64,000 bases of DNA from Prevotellaceae bacterium UBA1726 (lineage in GTDB: Bacteria > Bacteroidota > Bacteroidia > Bacteroidales > Bacteroidaceae): the NCBI GenBank assembly GCA_002316005.1, contig DCIM01000090.1:12001-76000 (forward strand), read 5' to 3'. Position numbers and translations under genes: made by a program. Below, piece by piece: positions 48,967-58,169 of the stretch. The notes under the pieces were generated by a model. The model had not been told where the DNA came from. It ran no database searches and worked only from the letters and a program-made list of their open reading frames with translations. Numbering within the stretch: position 1 is the first letter of the stretch; each line of letters starts with the position of its first letter.

Positions 48967-50004
48967 TTATTGTATACCTCTTGCGTTAAGTGCCATACTG
49001 TACTTTCGAGCGTTGTTCTGATGCTCGGCATAAGTCTCGGCAAAGTTGTGAGTGCCCGAGAAGTCCTCTTTTGCACACATATAATAGTAATTGTGACGGA
49101 CCAGATTCAGTACTGCGTCAATGCCTGCAACCGAAGGAATTCGGATAGGACCAGGAGGCAGACCGACATTCGTATATGTATTATAAGGTGAGTTGGTTGT
49201 AAGCCAGTCGCGATAAACTCGACGAGCCTCAAAGTCCTTACGTGCGAATTTTATTGTTGGGTCGGCCTGAAGAGGCATTCCAATCTGCAAGCGGTTGTAG
49301 TACATACCTGCAATCATCGGCTTTTCGCCATTGTTGGCAGTCTCTTCGTCGATAATCGAAGCAAGCGTGATAACCTGTACTGGCGTAAGTCCCAGCGACA
49401 GAGCCTTCTGCTTTCGGTCGCTTGTCCAGAAAGCATCCGACTCTTTGTTCATTCTTTCCATGAATTTCTCCAATGGAATATCCCAATAAACCTCGTAGGT
49501 ATTAGGGATAAACATACTTATGACGGTCATTGTGTCATAGCCCATCTTCTGGCAGAAAGCCTCGTCCGAGAGCATTTTCTTCACCTCAGCACTATCCACC
49601 ATTAGGTGTTTTGACAGTTCTGCCGAAAGGCGTTCGGTTGTTCTAACCGAAGGAATTGTCAGTTTCATTGGGTCCTGACGACCGTTCTTCAGTTTGCGGA
49701 AAACGGTGAAAGTCATCTCGCCCGGTTTGATTTCATAACGGCCAGTGCGAATGTTGTCAGCATAACTGCTGTGACGAACCATTGTGGAGAATCCCGCAAA
49801 ACTGTAACTCTTTGCAATTGTGTCAACCTTTGTCAAGACAGAATCAATTGTGTCGTCCTTGTCAACATACACATATCGCGCCTCGTCTCCCTTGAGGAAA
49901 GAGGCAAAGCCATACAGATAGCCGAGCACAAGAATTACCACAGCGCCTAATCCAAGGAGGAAGCAATATGGTTTCTTTGTATATTTGAAAGTTGGAATCT
50001 TCAT
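48967..50004 (-). CDS. mltG: Endolytic transglycosylase MltG
   Basis: 345 residues from ATG 50004 (MKIPTFKYTKKPYCFLL); an upstream ATG (50031) lies in the promoter. One N-terminal TM helix (about 18-38), then the LysM-like region and catalytic YceG domain: FIPNTYEVYWD, ASIIDEET (catalytic Glu), NRLQIGMPLQADPT, NTY...GLPPGPI and a C-terminal FAETYAEHQNN. It cuts nascent peptidoglycan and sets glycan length at the inner membrane. Confidence 0.92.
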   Translation of the reverse strand: MKIPTFKYTKKPYCFLLGLGAVVILVLGYLYGFASFLKGDEARYVYVDKDDTIDSVLTKVDTIAKSYSFAGFSTMVRHSSYADNIRTGRYEIKPGEMTFTVFRKLKNGRQDPMKLTIPSVRTTERLSAELSKHLMVDSAEVKKMLSDEAFCQKMGYDTMTVISMFIPNTYEVYWDIPLEKFMERMNKESDAFWTSDRKQKALSLGLTPVQVITLASIIDEETANNGEKPMIAGMYYNRLQIGMPLQADPTIKFARKDFEARRVYRDWLTTNSPYNTYTNVGLPPGPIRIPSVAGIDAVLNLVRHNYYYMCAKEDFSGTHNFAETYAEHQNNARKYSMALNARGIQ

Positions 50005-50028
50005 ACCTGATGTTTCATTAATCAAGTG

Positions 50029-50036
50029 CAAAATTA
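50029..50036 (-). promoter_or_regulatory. Promoter -7 box of mltG
   Basis: TAATTTTG on the minus strand 24 bases before ATG 50004. Confidence 0.5.
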
Positions 50037-50079
50037 CTAAATTTATTAGTAAAGTAATCGTTATTGCCCGAAAAAATTG

Positions 50080-50087
50080 TAATTTTG
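50080..50087 (+). promoter_or_regulatory. Promoter -7 box of the phosphoglycolate phosphatase-like gene
   Basis: TAATTTTG, 37 bases before ATG 50125; divergent from mltG. Confidence 0.5.
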
Positions 50088-50124
50088 CATGGAAAAAGAA
50101 ACATAAAACAATTTTTGGTCAGTA

Positions 50125-50763
50125 ATGAAACAGTATTCAACATATATCTTCGACCTTGACGGCACACTTCTCAACACCCTTGGCGACCTTGCCGCAAGTT
50201 GCAATTTTGCACTTCGCGAGATGAAAATGCCCGAAAGGACAACTGACGAAATTCGTCGGTTTGTGGGCAATGGTGTGAAGAAACTTATTGAGAGAGCAGT
50301 ACCTAAAGGTACTCCAAGCGAAACTGTAGAGCAGGCACTTGCCATTTTCCGCCAGCATTACCTTGAACATGGCCTTGACACAACAAAACCTTATGAGGGT
50401 ATAGACGAAATGCTTGCAGAACTGAAACGAAGAGGCAAGAATATTGCCGTTGTGAGCAATAAGTTCTATGATGCAACCCGCCAGTTGTGCCACCATTTCT
50501 TCCCCGATACTGTTGCTGTGGCAATAGGCGAGCGTGAGGGAATCAGCAAGAAACCCGCACCAGATACCGTCATTGCTGCACTTGAGGAATTAGGCGTTTC
50601 GGCCGAAGGTGCTGTGTATGTGGGTGATAGTGAGGTGGATGTGCAGACGGCACAAAACTGCGGAATTCCTTGTATCTCAGTACTTTGGGGATTTCGCGAC
50701 AAGGATTTCCTGAGCGAAAATGGTGCCACCACATTTGTTCTTCGCCCAGAAGAGATTCTATAA
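50125..50763 (+). CDS. gph: Phosphoglycolate phosphatase-like HAD hydrolase
   Basis: 212 residues. Motif I FDLDGTLLNT, motif II VVSNKFYD, motif III ISKKPAPDT, motif IV VYVGDSEVDVQTA, with a helical cap (TDEIRRFVGNGVKKLIERA) typical of Gph/PGP phosphatases. It probably removes phosphate from 2-phosphoglycolate formed in DNA repair, though substrate ranges in this group are broad. Single gene. Confidence 0.85.
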   Translation: MKQYSTYIFDLDGTLLNTLGDLAASCNFALREMKMPERTTDEIRRFVGNGVKKLIERAVPKGTPSETVEQALAIFRQHYLEHGLDTTKPYEGIDEMLAELKRRGKNIAVVSNKFYDATRQLCHHFFPDTVAVAIGEREGISKKPAPDTVIAALEELGVSAEGAVYVGDSEVDVQTAQNCGIPCISVLWGFRDKDFLSENGATTFVLRPEEIL

Positions 50764-50894
50764 TCCTCCATTCTTTGGAAAGAAACTCTTAATCGCGATT
50801 TCTTGCTGTAAAGATTATTCAAACGGCTTGAAATTGCGGTTTTCTTTTTGTCGCTCAAAAACGCCTTTGTAACCATTTGATTTTCAAGCTGTTG

Positions 50895-50999
50895 CGAAAT
50901 GGCTTAAATGAGCGTGTCATTCCACTGAAATGACGACCTCATTTAACTGAAATGACCACTTCATTTAACTGAAATGACCGGCTCATTTCACTTAAATGA
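50895..50999 (+). repeat. Phased 22-bp palindrome array, locus 3 (4 good units plus 1 degenerate)
   Basis: Good units start at 50917, 50939, 50961 and 50983, spacers CGACC, CCACT and CCGGC. A degenerate unit at 50895 is in phase. It follows the gph gene. Confidence 0.9.
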
Positions 51000-51009
51000 C
51001 AAAGCGAAA

Positions 51010-51288
51010 AAATTGTGTAAAGAAAATTCGGAAGAAAAATAAAAAGGGGTTGCCCGATGATGTGATGAAAACTCCGAGAAAGGAAGTTTGGAGCGTACTA
51101 TTACTTTTGTAATCCACCGGTGGAGAAAACTCGACTTAGGTCCAAAGGACTTTATATGGCCCGCCATTGGTAAGAGATACAATCTCCGATTCAATCATAA
51201 TTTTTTGATGAGTATCCCGATCGAACCGAACAACCCCCGAATTCTTTATTCTGACTGCAAAGTTACAGACATTTTTTCAATTTTCAAA
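51010..51288 (-). ncRNA. Gene-free stretch with an orphan minus-strand promoter; possible small RNA
   Basis: On the minus strand TTTG (51285-51288), 19 bases and TAACTTTG (51258-51265) make a consensus promoter reading toward gph, where no gene lies on that strand. The predicted RNA begins near 51250. It contains a 20-codon ORF (about 51195 to 51136, MIESEIVSLTNGGPYKVLWT) and the palindrome CCACCGGTGG. No clear terminator was found, so the 3' end is unknown. A degraded gene is an alternative. Confidence 0.35.
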
Positions 51289-51312
51289 ATCTTTGTCGCC
51301 TATTCTTCGTTG

Positions 51313-51333
51313 AAAAAGCTTAGAGGCTTTTTT
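51313..51333 (-). terminator. Terminator of the porin operon
   Basis: AAAAAGC (51313-51319) and GGCTTTTTT pair across a short loop immediately after the 51335 stop of the porin gene. Confidence 0.55.
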
Positions 51334-51334
51334 G

Positions 51335-53686
51335 TTAATTGAAGAAATTCCAACTCAGTCCAAATCTCAGCACAGAACCGTTTGTAGGGTAGTGAGGTGA
51401 GAGGAAGTAGTTTTTGTTGCCAGTTCCCGCATTTGCATGTGAGTACATTACGAAGAAACGAGTACCCTTAAGGTTGAAATTGGCATAGGCTGTGACGAAT
51501 GGATAGTTGCCAATCATCACTTTTTCGTCATTCTTCTGAACTGCAAACTGGCCAATTCCAGGCACATATTCCGGTGCCTCGTACTTGGTGAAATATCTCA
51601 CATCAGCACCTAACTCCGTATAAAGAACCTTTGCAATACGGAACTTGAGGTAGAGGTTTGTGTAGACATTCAGCGTTGGCACAGGAAGAACCGACTGTGA
51701 AGTTGACGCCTGATAAGTGGCAATTGTCTCCCAGTTAACAATGCCGAAAGTGAACTTCTGATTAACAGAAGCCGTCAGCACAGAAATAGGATCGCCACTC
51801 TGGTAAACTCCCACCTTATTATATAAGCGACCCTTTGACGAGTCTGAGGTGTAGCTTGTGCCAAGGTAGGTATAGTTTGTGAGAGCATCAACGGCCACAC
51901 GCAAAGTCGTTCTTGTCTTCTGGTAAGAGAAGAGACCCTCAATGCGAGTGTGAGTCTGCTTTGTCAAGTCATCATCCCACCAGTAATGACGCGAATGGTA
52001 CTTGCGTAAGTAGTGGTTTGGCGATTCGTTGTGAAAGAATCCCTTAGCGGCAAGAGTCACTGTGTCGCCAAAAAGAGGGAAGTTAAGGTCAACTGTTCCG
52101 TCAATCTTCACATTGCCAATATCTTCGCCCATAACCCAAGTCTCACCAATTACACTATAGTGGAGTGTCTTGCCTTGAGTGCGCGAAAGTTTTCCGCCAA
52201 GACTCAAGTTGTGGTTATTGTCCGACTGCAATACATTCGTTTCGTCAGGCAAAGCATAATGGCGGAAGTCGCTGGCAATGAATGCTTTAATTCCCGCAAA
52301 AGCCCATTTGTTGAAACCTTCGAGCAACGAAAGAGCAAAGGTGTTGCGAACACGCAGATATTTTGTCTGGTCAAAGATGTTGTCATCTGCTGCCACCTCT
52401 TCAGAGTAGAAATTATCAGCATAGTAATCTGTTGGAGATTCATAGGCCTGATATATTCTGTCGTGAATGTCCACCTGTGCTGTATGTATGAAACTCGTCA
52501 CTGGCACAAACTCGTATTTCATCCAAGCCGTATCCTCAACAGCCACATCCTTTTGTTTTGCCAGACTGTCGGCTGTAGCCATATCTATTGTAGGCAGTTC
52601 GGCCAACTTCGTACTGTCGTTTCTTGCCTTGTCGTCTCCTGCGATAACAGCATTATCAGGGCGTCCGGCGAAAGTCTCCTTCTTGTGTTTCCAGTCGTCC
52701 TGTTCTTCCTCCTCTTCTTCTCCGTCCTCGCCTTTCTTACCTTTCTTCTTTTTGTTGTATTTGTTGTCCTCCTTTGATTGCATCGCAAATTTCTTTGCCT
52801 CAATCTCCTCTTCGGTCATTTTCACCTTACGCGAAAAACCGAGATTGTAGCGATGGGTGAGGAAAACATGCTGATGGCTATTGCGGTTCCAGTTCTGCTC
52901 GAACATTGTCGGAATCTCGCTCGACACATAATTATCGTCGAAAGTCTCAGGATGAGTAATATACAAATCGTTTGTTATACCGCCATTCTCCGTCACTTTC
53001 TGCTTGTTCGTGGAAACAAGAAGATGAGCCTGATACTGGTCGCCTATGTACGAACCATAGAGATTCAGGTTGAAAAGCGATGTACTCTGGCTGGTATAAT
53101 AGCCTCGGCCATACAAGTAGTTGAGGGTGAAGCCAAATCCCAAGCGTTTATTCACATTCACTCCATACTTAGCCTGAAAATGGTCCTCACCGTTTGTGCG
53201 ATTTCCGCAGGTGTTGTAGGTGAGATTCGCATAAGGCGAATAGGTATTCGTGAAGAAGAACTGCTCTGGTTTCACAACAAAGTAGTCGTAAGGTTCGGTG
53301 AACAGGAAGTCGGCATCATCGGTTTTTCGGTCGATGAAAATGCGGTTTATGCGTGGAGCTCCGAGGTTTCCTGTTGTGTTGTAATCAGAATAGAGGCCAG
53401 AAGTGTATATGGAATTCTGGAACATATGAGTGACTGTGTCAAGTGGCATTACTGTTCTGTCGCCAAATCGCTTGTCCACTGTCCACACATGAACACCCTT
53501 TGGAATCTGCTTGTTCTTGTTGCTTGTAGAGTCGCGTCTTGCCCCACTTTTCGAACTTCCGCTTTGACCGGAACTGTTGCCAAAGTCAGAGAGGGAGTTG
53601 CTTCCAGGGGACAACATACGACTTTGACCACTCGTATAAGTGGCCAAAAGCATAAGGAAAGAAAAAAGCAGAAGTGTTTTCTTCAT
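51335..53686 (-). CDS. Putative outer-membrane porin (Porin_10 type)
   Basis: 783 residues with signal peptide 1-20. The mature protein starts with a Ser/Gly/Asn-rich stretch (24-60), then alternates short amphipathic strands typical of a beta-barrel (FGFTLNYLYGRGYYTSQST, YQAHLLVSTNKQ). It ends in a strand closing with WNFFN, with a terminal aromatic/Asn as in outer-membrane proteins. A Lys/Glu-rich charged insert lies around 295-335. This matches the Bacteroidota 'putative porin' family. Third gene of an operon with a DUF4468 protein and a small membrane protein. Confidence 0.75.
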   Translation of the reverse strand: MKKTLLLFSFLMLLATYTSGQSRMLSPGSNSLSDFGNSSGQSGSSKSGARRDSTSNKNKQIPKGVHVWTVDKRFGDRTVMPLDTVTHMFQNSIYTSGLYSDYNTTGNLGAPRINRIFIDRKTDDADFLFTEPYDYFVVKPEQFFFTNTYSPYANLTYNTCGNRTNGEDHFQAKYGVNVNKRLGFGFTLNYLYGRGYYTSQSTSLFNLNLYGSYIGDQYQAHLLVSTNKQKVTENGGITNDLYITHPETFDDNYVSSEIPTMFEQNWNRNSHQHVFLTHRYNLGFSRKVKMTEEEIEAKKFAMQSKEDNKYNKKKKGKKGEDGEEEEEEQDDWKHKKETFAGRPDNAVIAGDDKARNDSTKLAELPTIDMATADSLAKQKDVAVEDTAWMKYEFVPVTSFIHTAQVDIHDRIYQAYESPTDYYADNFYSEEVAADDNIFDQTKYLRVRNTFALSLLEGFNKWAFAGIKAFIASDFRHYALPDETNVLQSDNNHNLSLGGKLSRTQGKTLHYSVIGETWVMGEDIGNVKIDGTVDLNFPLFGDTVTLAAKGFFHNESPNHYLRKYHSRHYWWDDDLTKQTHTRIEGLFSYQKTRTTLRVAVDALTNYTYLGTSYTSDSSKGRLYNKVGVYQSGDPISVLTASVNQKFTFGIVNWETIATYQASTSQSVLPVPTLNVYTNLYLKFRIAKVLYTELGADVRYFTKYEAPEYVPGIGQFAVQKNDEKVMIGNYPFVTAYANFNLKGTRFFVMYSHANAGTGNKNYFLSPHYPTNGSVLRFGLSWNFFN

Positions 53687-53687
53687 T

Positions 53688-53927
53688 TTAATGGATTATT
53701 CTGAGCACACACTCGCACAGTTTGATGAATACTGCGGCAATGAGCAATGTTCCTCCAACCTCTCGGCTTTTATAGAAAAACAATGCCATTCCGACAATGC
53801 AGAGAAGGATGAAAATGATATTCAGGATGTTTCTCAACTTGAAGAATCGTCCTTTTTCTGCATAGCTAATCTTTTCCATAGAGCGATGTCTTGGCTGCTC
53901 CTGTATTTCGTTTTCGTTATCCGCCAT
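53688..53927 (-). CDS. Small two-helix membrane protein, function unknown
   Basis: 79 residues from ATG 53927 (MADNENEIQEQPRHRS). An in-frame extension to 53981 reads through mainly basic sequence and is less likely. Two TM helices (about 33-52 and 57-75). It starts 1 bp before the porin gene start region, so it is coupled to it. Confidence 0.6.
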   Translation of the reverse strand: MADNENEIQEQPRHRSMEKISYAEKGRFFKLRNILNIIFILLCIVGMALFFYKSREVGGTLLIAAVFIKLCECVLRIIH

Positions 53928-53983
53928 AGTGGTTTTGCTTCGTTTTGATTTTGAAATTACAATCCCGGATTCGTTTGCCAACC

Positions 53984-54670
53984 TTATTTAATGCTTTCGC
54001 GGAATGAGTCCATCACTTCATTCATGCGGTCGACAGTCTTCTTGCGGAACTTGATATATCCTCTCTTCAGTTTTTTGCCGTCCTTCGACACACTATCCTT
54101 GTCCCTGATTATCTCCTCAGCCCTGTAGTATTCAGGCTTGCGCTCTAACTCGTAGTTGTAAACTAAACGCTCGAAAGTAATGTGGAGTTTGCCGTCAAAG
54201 CATTTGGCATTTACAACATAACTGAACAGAGTGCGGTCGAGCATCAGGAGTTTGTTGCTGAAGACAAGCCATTCGTTGCAAGTTGCAACAATGCTGTGCT
54301 CTTCCTTGTTGATGAGGGCAATCTTGCTCACCTCTGTCTGGTTCTCGTCTTTTGTCAGTTTTGCCAACTGAGAATAGGTCATATCGTAAATCTCTGCTGC
54401 TGATTTGCCAGGAACATCAAGGTCGAGAGTGAAGACGATTTTACCGTCAACCTCTGGTACAGCACCAGCAAGATAAGGTAGGTCAGCCTCTTTTGACTTT
54501 GCTTTCTTTTCAGCCTTTTCCTTCTTTGCCTTTGCTTTTGCCTCAGCTTTCTTTTGGTCAGCATTATCCTTTGACATCTCGGCTAATTGCTCCTGTGGAA
54601 TTTCCCAGTTGCTTTGAGCCATTGCCATAAGTGGCATGAGCATCAGGATAGAGATGAATATCTTTTTCAT
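53984..54670 (-). CDS. Exported DUF4468-like protein
   Basis: 228 residues with signal peptide 1-18 (MAMA-Q), a very Lys/Ala/Glu-rich stretch (34-62, probable helix), then a DUF4468-type domain (IVFTLDLDVPGKSAAEIYDMTYSQLAKL). DUF4468 proteins are periplasmic Bacteroidota proteins of unknown function. A -7 box TAATTTTG lies at 54706-54713 on the minus strand. First gene of the operon. Confidence 0.72.
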   Translation of the reverse strand: MKKIFISILMLMPLMAMAQSNWEIPQEQLAEMSKDNADQKKAEAKAKAKKEKAEKKAKSKEADLPYLAGAVPEVDGKIVFTLDLDVPGKSAAEIYDMTYSQLAKLTKDENQTEVSKIALINKEEHSIVATCNEWLVFSNKLLMLDRTLFSYVVNAKCFDGKLHITFERLVYNYELERKPEYYRAEEIIRDKDSVSKDGKKLKRGYIKFRKKTVDRMNEVMDSFRESIK

Positions 54671-54705
54671 TGTCCTTTTGAATCGTTAAATTTATAATCT
54701 GGCGA

Positions 54706-54713
54706 CAAAATTA
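54706..54713 (-). promoter_or_regulatory. Promoter -7 box of the DUF4468-porin operon
   Basis: TAATTTTG on the minus strand 35 bases ahead of ATG 54670. Confidence 0.5.
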
Positions 54714-54763
54714 CTAAATAATCTGCTTATACTTTCATAAAAAGCATTCTTTAACTTTTCATT

Positions 54764-56791
54764 TTATGAAATTGTCTCCAGAATTTCCTGCAATCGTGCA
54801 ATTTCGTCGCGATATTGAGCCGCCTGGAGGAAGTCGAGGTTTGTTGCAGCTTCCTTCATCAATGTTGTGTTATAGGCAATACACTTCTCAATCTGAGGCT
54901 TTGTCATGTGCTGAATGATTGGATCAGCAGCAAAGACAGCCTCTTGAGGTTGTGGAATATATGCCGTTGGGGCAGTCTTGATGTCCTTTTCAGGCATATT
55001 GCCCGACAGACTTCCCTTGATATCCTTAATAATCTGTGTAGGCGTGATGCCGTTCTCCTCATTGTAGTGCATCTGGATGGCACGACGGCGGTTTGTCTCG
55101 TCAATGGTCCGCTGCATACTGCGGGTTATTCTGTCAGCATACATTATTACTTTTCCGTTGACATTTCGTGCCGCACGACCTACAGTCTGTGTCATACTCG
55201 TCTCACTTCTAAGGAATCCTTCCTTGTCGGCATCAAGGATTGCAACAAGCGAAACCTCTGGCAAATCAAGACCTTCGCGCAACAGATTGACACCCACAAG
55301 AACATCATAAACGCCCAAGCGGAGATCGTTCATAATCTTCACACGGTCGAGAGTTGCCACATCACTATGGATATAGTTTGCTTTGATGTCGTGATTGAGC
55401 AGATATTCAGCCATCTCCTCTGCCTGACGCTTTGTGAGGGCTGTAACCAAAACGCGTTCTCTGTCTTCAATTCTCAACTGTATTTCCTCCATCAAATCGT
55501 CAATCTGATTCTCAGAAGGGCGTACTTCAATCTCAGGATCGAGCAGTCCTGTCGGACGGATAACTTGCTCAACGACAATACCTTCCGCCTCGCCCAACTC
55601 GTATTCGGCAGGTGTGGCAGATACATAAATGACCTGATTTGTCATCTCGTGAAACTCCTCGAATTTCAACGGGCGATTATCAAATGCTGCCGGAAGGCGG
55701 AAACCATATTCAACGAGGTTTTGTTTGCGGGCTCTGTCTCCTCCGTACATTGCTCCAATCTGAGGCACGGAAACATGACTCTCATCAACAACAAGAAGGA
55801 AATTCTTTGGGAAAAAGTCCAACAAAGTGTAAGGCTTTTCTCCCGCCTCGCGGCCATCAAAGTATCGCGAGTAGTTCTCTATGCCTGAGCAATGGCCTAT
55901 TTCGCGAATCATATCAATGTCGTATTCAACTCTCTCCTTGATGCGCTCCTTCTTTACCTCATCGCCCAGCTCCTCAAAGAAACTGATTTGCTTCACCAAG
56001 TCGTCCTGTATCTTTCTGATTCCCAGTTCTTGCTGCTCTTTTGTTGTAATGAAAAGATTAGCTGGGTAGAGTTGGAAATTGTCGTATTTCTGCAGGCGGT
56101 GGAATGTTATTGGGTCAACTTCTTCTATGGAATCAATCTCATCATCCCACCAAGTGATACGCATTACATTCTCGCTGTAAGCAGGGAAAATGTCTAATGT
56201 CTCACCTTTAACGCGGAAATTGCCTCGTTCCAATGAAATATCATTACGAATATAAAGAGCGTCAACAAGTTGGCGGAGGAAATCATTCCGGTCGATTTTC
56301 TGTCCAACTTTGATGTTGATGATATTACTCTGCAAAGAAGCCGGACCTCCCATACCATATATACATGATACAGAAGAAACCACGATTACATCCTTTCTGC
56401 CAGAAAGCAATGAACTGACAGCCTTCAGACGAAGACGGTCAATGTCGTCGTTGATTGCTAAATCCTTTTCTATATATGTATCGCTTGAAGGCAGATAGGC
56501 CTCTGGCTGATAGTAATCATAGTATGAGACATAATATTCCACAGCATTCTCTGGGAAAAATGCCTTCATCTCCTCGTAGAGCTGAGCCGCCAAAGTCTTG
56601 TTATGACTGAGAATTAGGGTAGGGCGGTTGGTGTTTGCAATTACATTTGCAATAGTGAAAGTCTTGCCCGAACCGGTTACGCCAAGTAGAACTTGTGCTT
56701 CATCGCCTCGGTTTAATCCCTCTGTCAACTGCAGTATTGCCTGTGGCTGATCGCCAGTCGGTTTGAATTTCGATGTTAATTTGAAGTCCAT
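54764..56791 (-). CDS. uvrB: Excinuclease ABC subunit B
   Basis: 675 residues from ATG 56791 (MDFKLTSKFKPTGDQPQAI); the ATG at 56818 would precede the promoter box. Walker A GVTGSGKTF, the beta-hairpin region (YYDYYQPEAYLP), VVDESHVS (motif II), helicase motifs V/VI (GVNLLREGLDLPEV, QTVGRAARN) and the C-terminal UVR domain (CIAYNTTLMKEAATNLDFLQAAQYRD). It loads onto damaged DNA with UvrA and recruits UvrC. Confidence 0.97.
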   Translation of the reverse strand: MDFKLTSKFKPTGDQPQAILQLTEGLNRGDEAQVLLGVTGSGKTFTIANVIANTNRPTLILSHNKTLAAQLYEEMKAFFPENAVEYYVSYYDYYQPEAYLPSSDTYIEKDLAINDDIDRLRLKAVSSLLSGRKDVIVVSSVSCIYGMGGPASLQSNIINIKVGQKIDRNDFLRQLVDALYIRNDISLERGNFRVKGETLDIFPAYSENVMRITWWDDEIDSIEEVDPITFHRLQKYDNFQLYPANLFITTKEQQELGIRKIQDDLVKQISFFEELGDEVKKERIKERVEYDIDMIREIGHCSGIENYSRYFDGREAGEKPYTLLDFFPKNFLLVVDESHVSVPQIGAMYGGDRARKQNLVEYGFRLPAAFDNRPLKFEEFHEMTNQVIYVSATPAEYELGEAEGIVVEQVIRPTGLLDPEIEVRPSENQIDDLMEEIQLRIEDRERVLVTALTKRQAEEMAEYLLNHDIKANYIHSDVATLDRVKIMNDLRLGVYDVLVGVNLLREGLDLPEVSLVAILDADKEGFLRSETSMTQTVGRAARNVNGKVIMYADRITRSMQRTIDETNRRRAIQMHYNEENGITPTQIIKDIKGSLSGNMPEKDIKTAPTAYIPQPQEAVFAADPIIQHMTKPQIEKCIAYNTTLMKEAATNLDFLQAAQYRDEIARLQEILETIS

Positions 56792-56795
56792 TCTG

Positions 56796-56803
56796 CAAAA
56801 GTA
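56796..56803 (-). promoter_or_regulatory. Promoter -7 box of uvrB, four bases from the start codon
   Basis: TACTTTTG on the minus strand ends four bases before ATG 56791, implying a leaderless or nearly leaderless mRNA. Confidence 0.6.
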
Positions 56804-56907
56804 AGAAAAATAATCCAAAATTGGACAACGATAAATTGATTTATTTCTAAATTCAGTGTAAAAGTGTTATAATCGCTCACTTATTTGATAAAATAAGTTT
56901 AAAGGAC

Positions 56908-56938
56908 TTTGTTATTTGAAGGAAAAATTGTAATTTTG
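56908..56938 (+). promoter_or_regulatory. Promoter of bamD-rpoZ-DUF4293
   Basis: TTTG (56908-56911), 19 bases, TAATTTTG (56931-56938). Confidence 0.65.
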
Positions 56939-56961
56939 CATCTCAAATGTTCAAACTCGAT

Positions 56962-57801
56962 ATGAATAAGACTATATTTTCACTTTTTGCTATCATACTT
57001 CTATGCTCAAGTTGTGCTCACGAGTTCAACCAAGTGTATAAGTCAACCGACTCGCAGTATCGCTATGAATATGCGAAAGAATGCTTTGCGAACGGTAAAT
57101 ATACACGAGCAACCACCCTTCTTGAGGAACTTGTTTCTTATCAGAAAGGTACGGACAATGCAGAGGAGTGCCTCTACATGCTCGCAATGGCACAATATTG
57201 CAATCAGGATTATGAGAGTGCAGCTTTGACTTTCCGTAAGTATTTCACTACATACCCAAAGGGCAAGTTTGCAGAATTGGCAGATTTCTATATTGGACAG
57301 AGTCTTTACATGAGTACTCCAGAGCCTCGTCTGGATCAAACTGAGACCATTCAGGCTATCAATGCTTTCCAGAACTATCTTGATGCATATCCTGATGCAA
57401 AGATGAAATCTGAGACTCAGGATCGTCTCTACGAATTGCAGGATAAACTCGTTCGCAAGGAACTTCATTCTGCTCAGTTGTATTATGATCTTGGTACTTA
57501 TTTCGGTAACTGCACAAGTGGTGGAAATAACTACGAGGCTTGCATCATCACAGCTCAGAATGCCCTTAAGGACTATCCTTACACAGAGCATCGCGAGGCT
57601 TTCTCTCTTCTTGTAATGAAGAGTAAGTATGAACTCGCAACAATGAGTGTTGAGGCAAAGAAGATGGAGCGTTATCAGGACGCAGAGGATGAATGCTACG
57701 GTTTCATCAATGAGTATCCTGACTCAAAGTATGTTGCTGCGGCTGAGAGATACATCAAAAAATGCAAGGTCGTCACAGCAAATGCTCCTGAAGAGGATTA
57801 A
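56962..57801 (+). CDS. bamD: Outer membrane protein assembly factor BamD
   Basis: 279 residues from ATG 56962 (MNKTIFSLFAIILLCSSC); ATG 56947 five codons upstream is also possible. Lipoprotein signal ending LLCSSC. TPR-type repeats follow (YEYAKECFANGKYTRATTLLEELV; ALTFRKYFTTYPKGKFAELADFYIGQSLY). BamD is the essential lipoprotein of the BAM complex that inserts beta-barrels. Gene order bamD-rpoZ-DUF4293 is typical of Bacteroidales. Confidence 0.9.
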   Translation: MNKTIFSLFAIILLCSSCAHEFNQVYKSTDSQYRYEYAKECFANGKYTRATTLLEELVSYQKGTDNAEECLYMLAMAQYCNQDYESAALTFRKYFTTYPKGKFAELADFYIGQSLYMSTPEPRLDQTETIQAINAFQNYLDAYPDAKMKSETQDRLYELQDKLVRKELHSAQLYYDLGTYFGNCTSGGNNYEACIITAQNALKDYPYTEHREAFSLLVMKSKYELATMSVEAKKMERYQDAEDECYGFINEYPDSKYVAAAERYIKKCKVVTANAPEED

Positions 57802-57836
57802 TTTTAATTAGGAATAACAGAAATTTTTAGATAAAT

Positions 57837-58169
57837 ATGGATTACAAGAAATCAAAAGCACCAACAAACACAGTAACTCGCAACATCATGGATCTCTGTG
57901 ATGAAACAGGAAACATTTACGAGAGTGTTGCAATTATCGGCAAGCGCGCCAATCAGATTTCATCTGAAATCAAGCAGGATCTGAGCAAGAAACTCTCAGA
58001 GTTCGCTTCTTACAATGATTCTCTTGAAGAGGTTTTCGAGAACCGTGAGCAGATTGAAATTTCTCGCTATTACGAGAAACTTCCAAAACCAACCCTTCTT
58101 GCTACAGAGGAGTTTGTTGAGGGAAATGTTTACTACCGCGATCCTTCTAAGGAGCAGGAGGAATTCTAA
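57837..58169 (+). CDS. rpoZ: RNA polymerase omega subunit (Bacteroidota type)
   Basis: 110 residues. The Bacteroidota omega is diverged: NIYESVAIIGKRANQISSEIK corresponds to the conserved R-A-x-Q-I segment, with a longer C-terminus. It stabilises the beta' subunit. Assignment rests on this segment and on its place after bamD. Its stop overlaps the next start (TAATG). Confidence 0.82.
   Translation: MDYKKSKAPTNTVTRNIMDLCDETGNIYESVAIIGKRANQISSEIKQDLSKKLSEFASYNDSLEEVFENREQIEISRYYEKLPKPTLLATEEFVEGNVYYRDPSKEQEEF

Noticed and set aside
51140..51190. tRNA gene suspected from GCCCGCCATTGG...GATTCAATC
   Set aside because: No acceptor stem, no proper T-arm (GGTTCGAATCC type) and no anticodon stem could be formed.
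52013..53704. Plus-strand frames of 254 and 308 codons
   Set aside because: Antisense shadows of the porin gene, which has a signal peptide and normal beta-barrel pattern.
54815..55888. A 357-codon + strand frame
   Set aside because: Entirely antisense to uvrB, with Cys/Leu/His-rich composition typical of a shadow frame.
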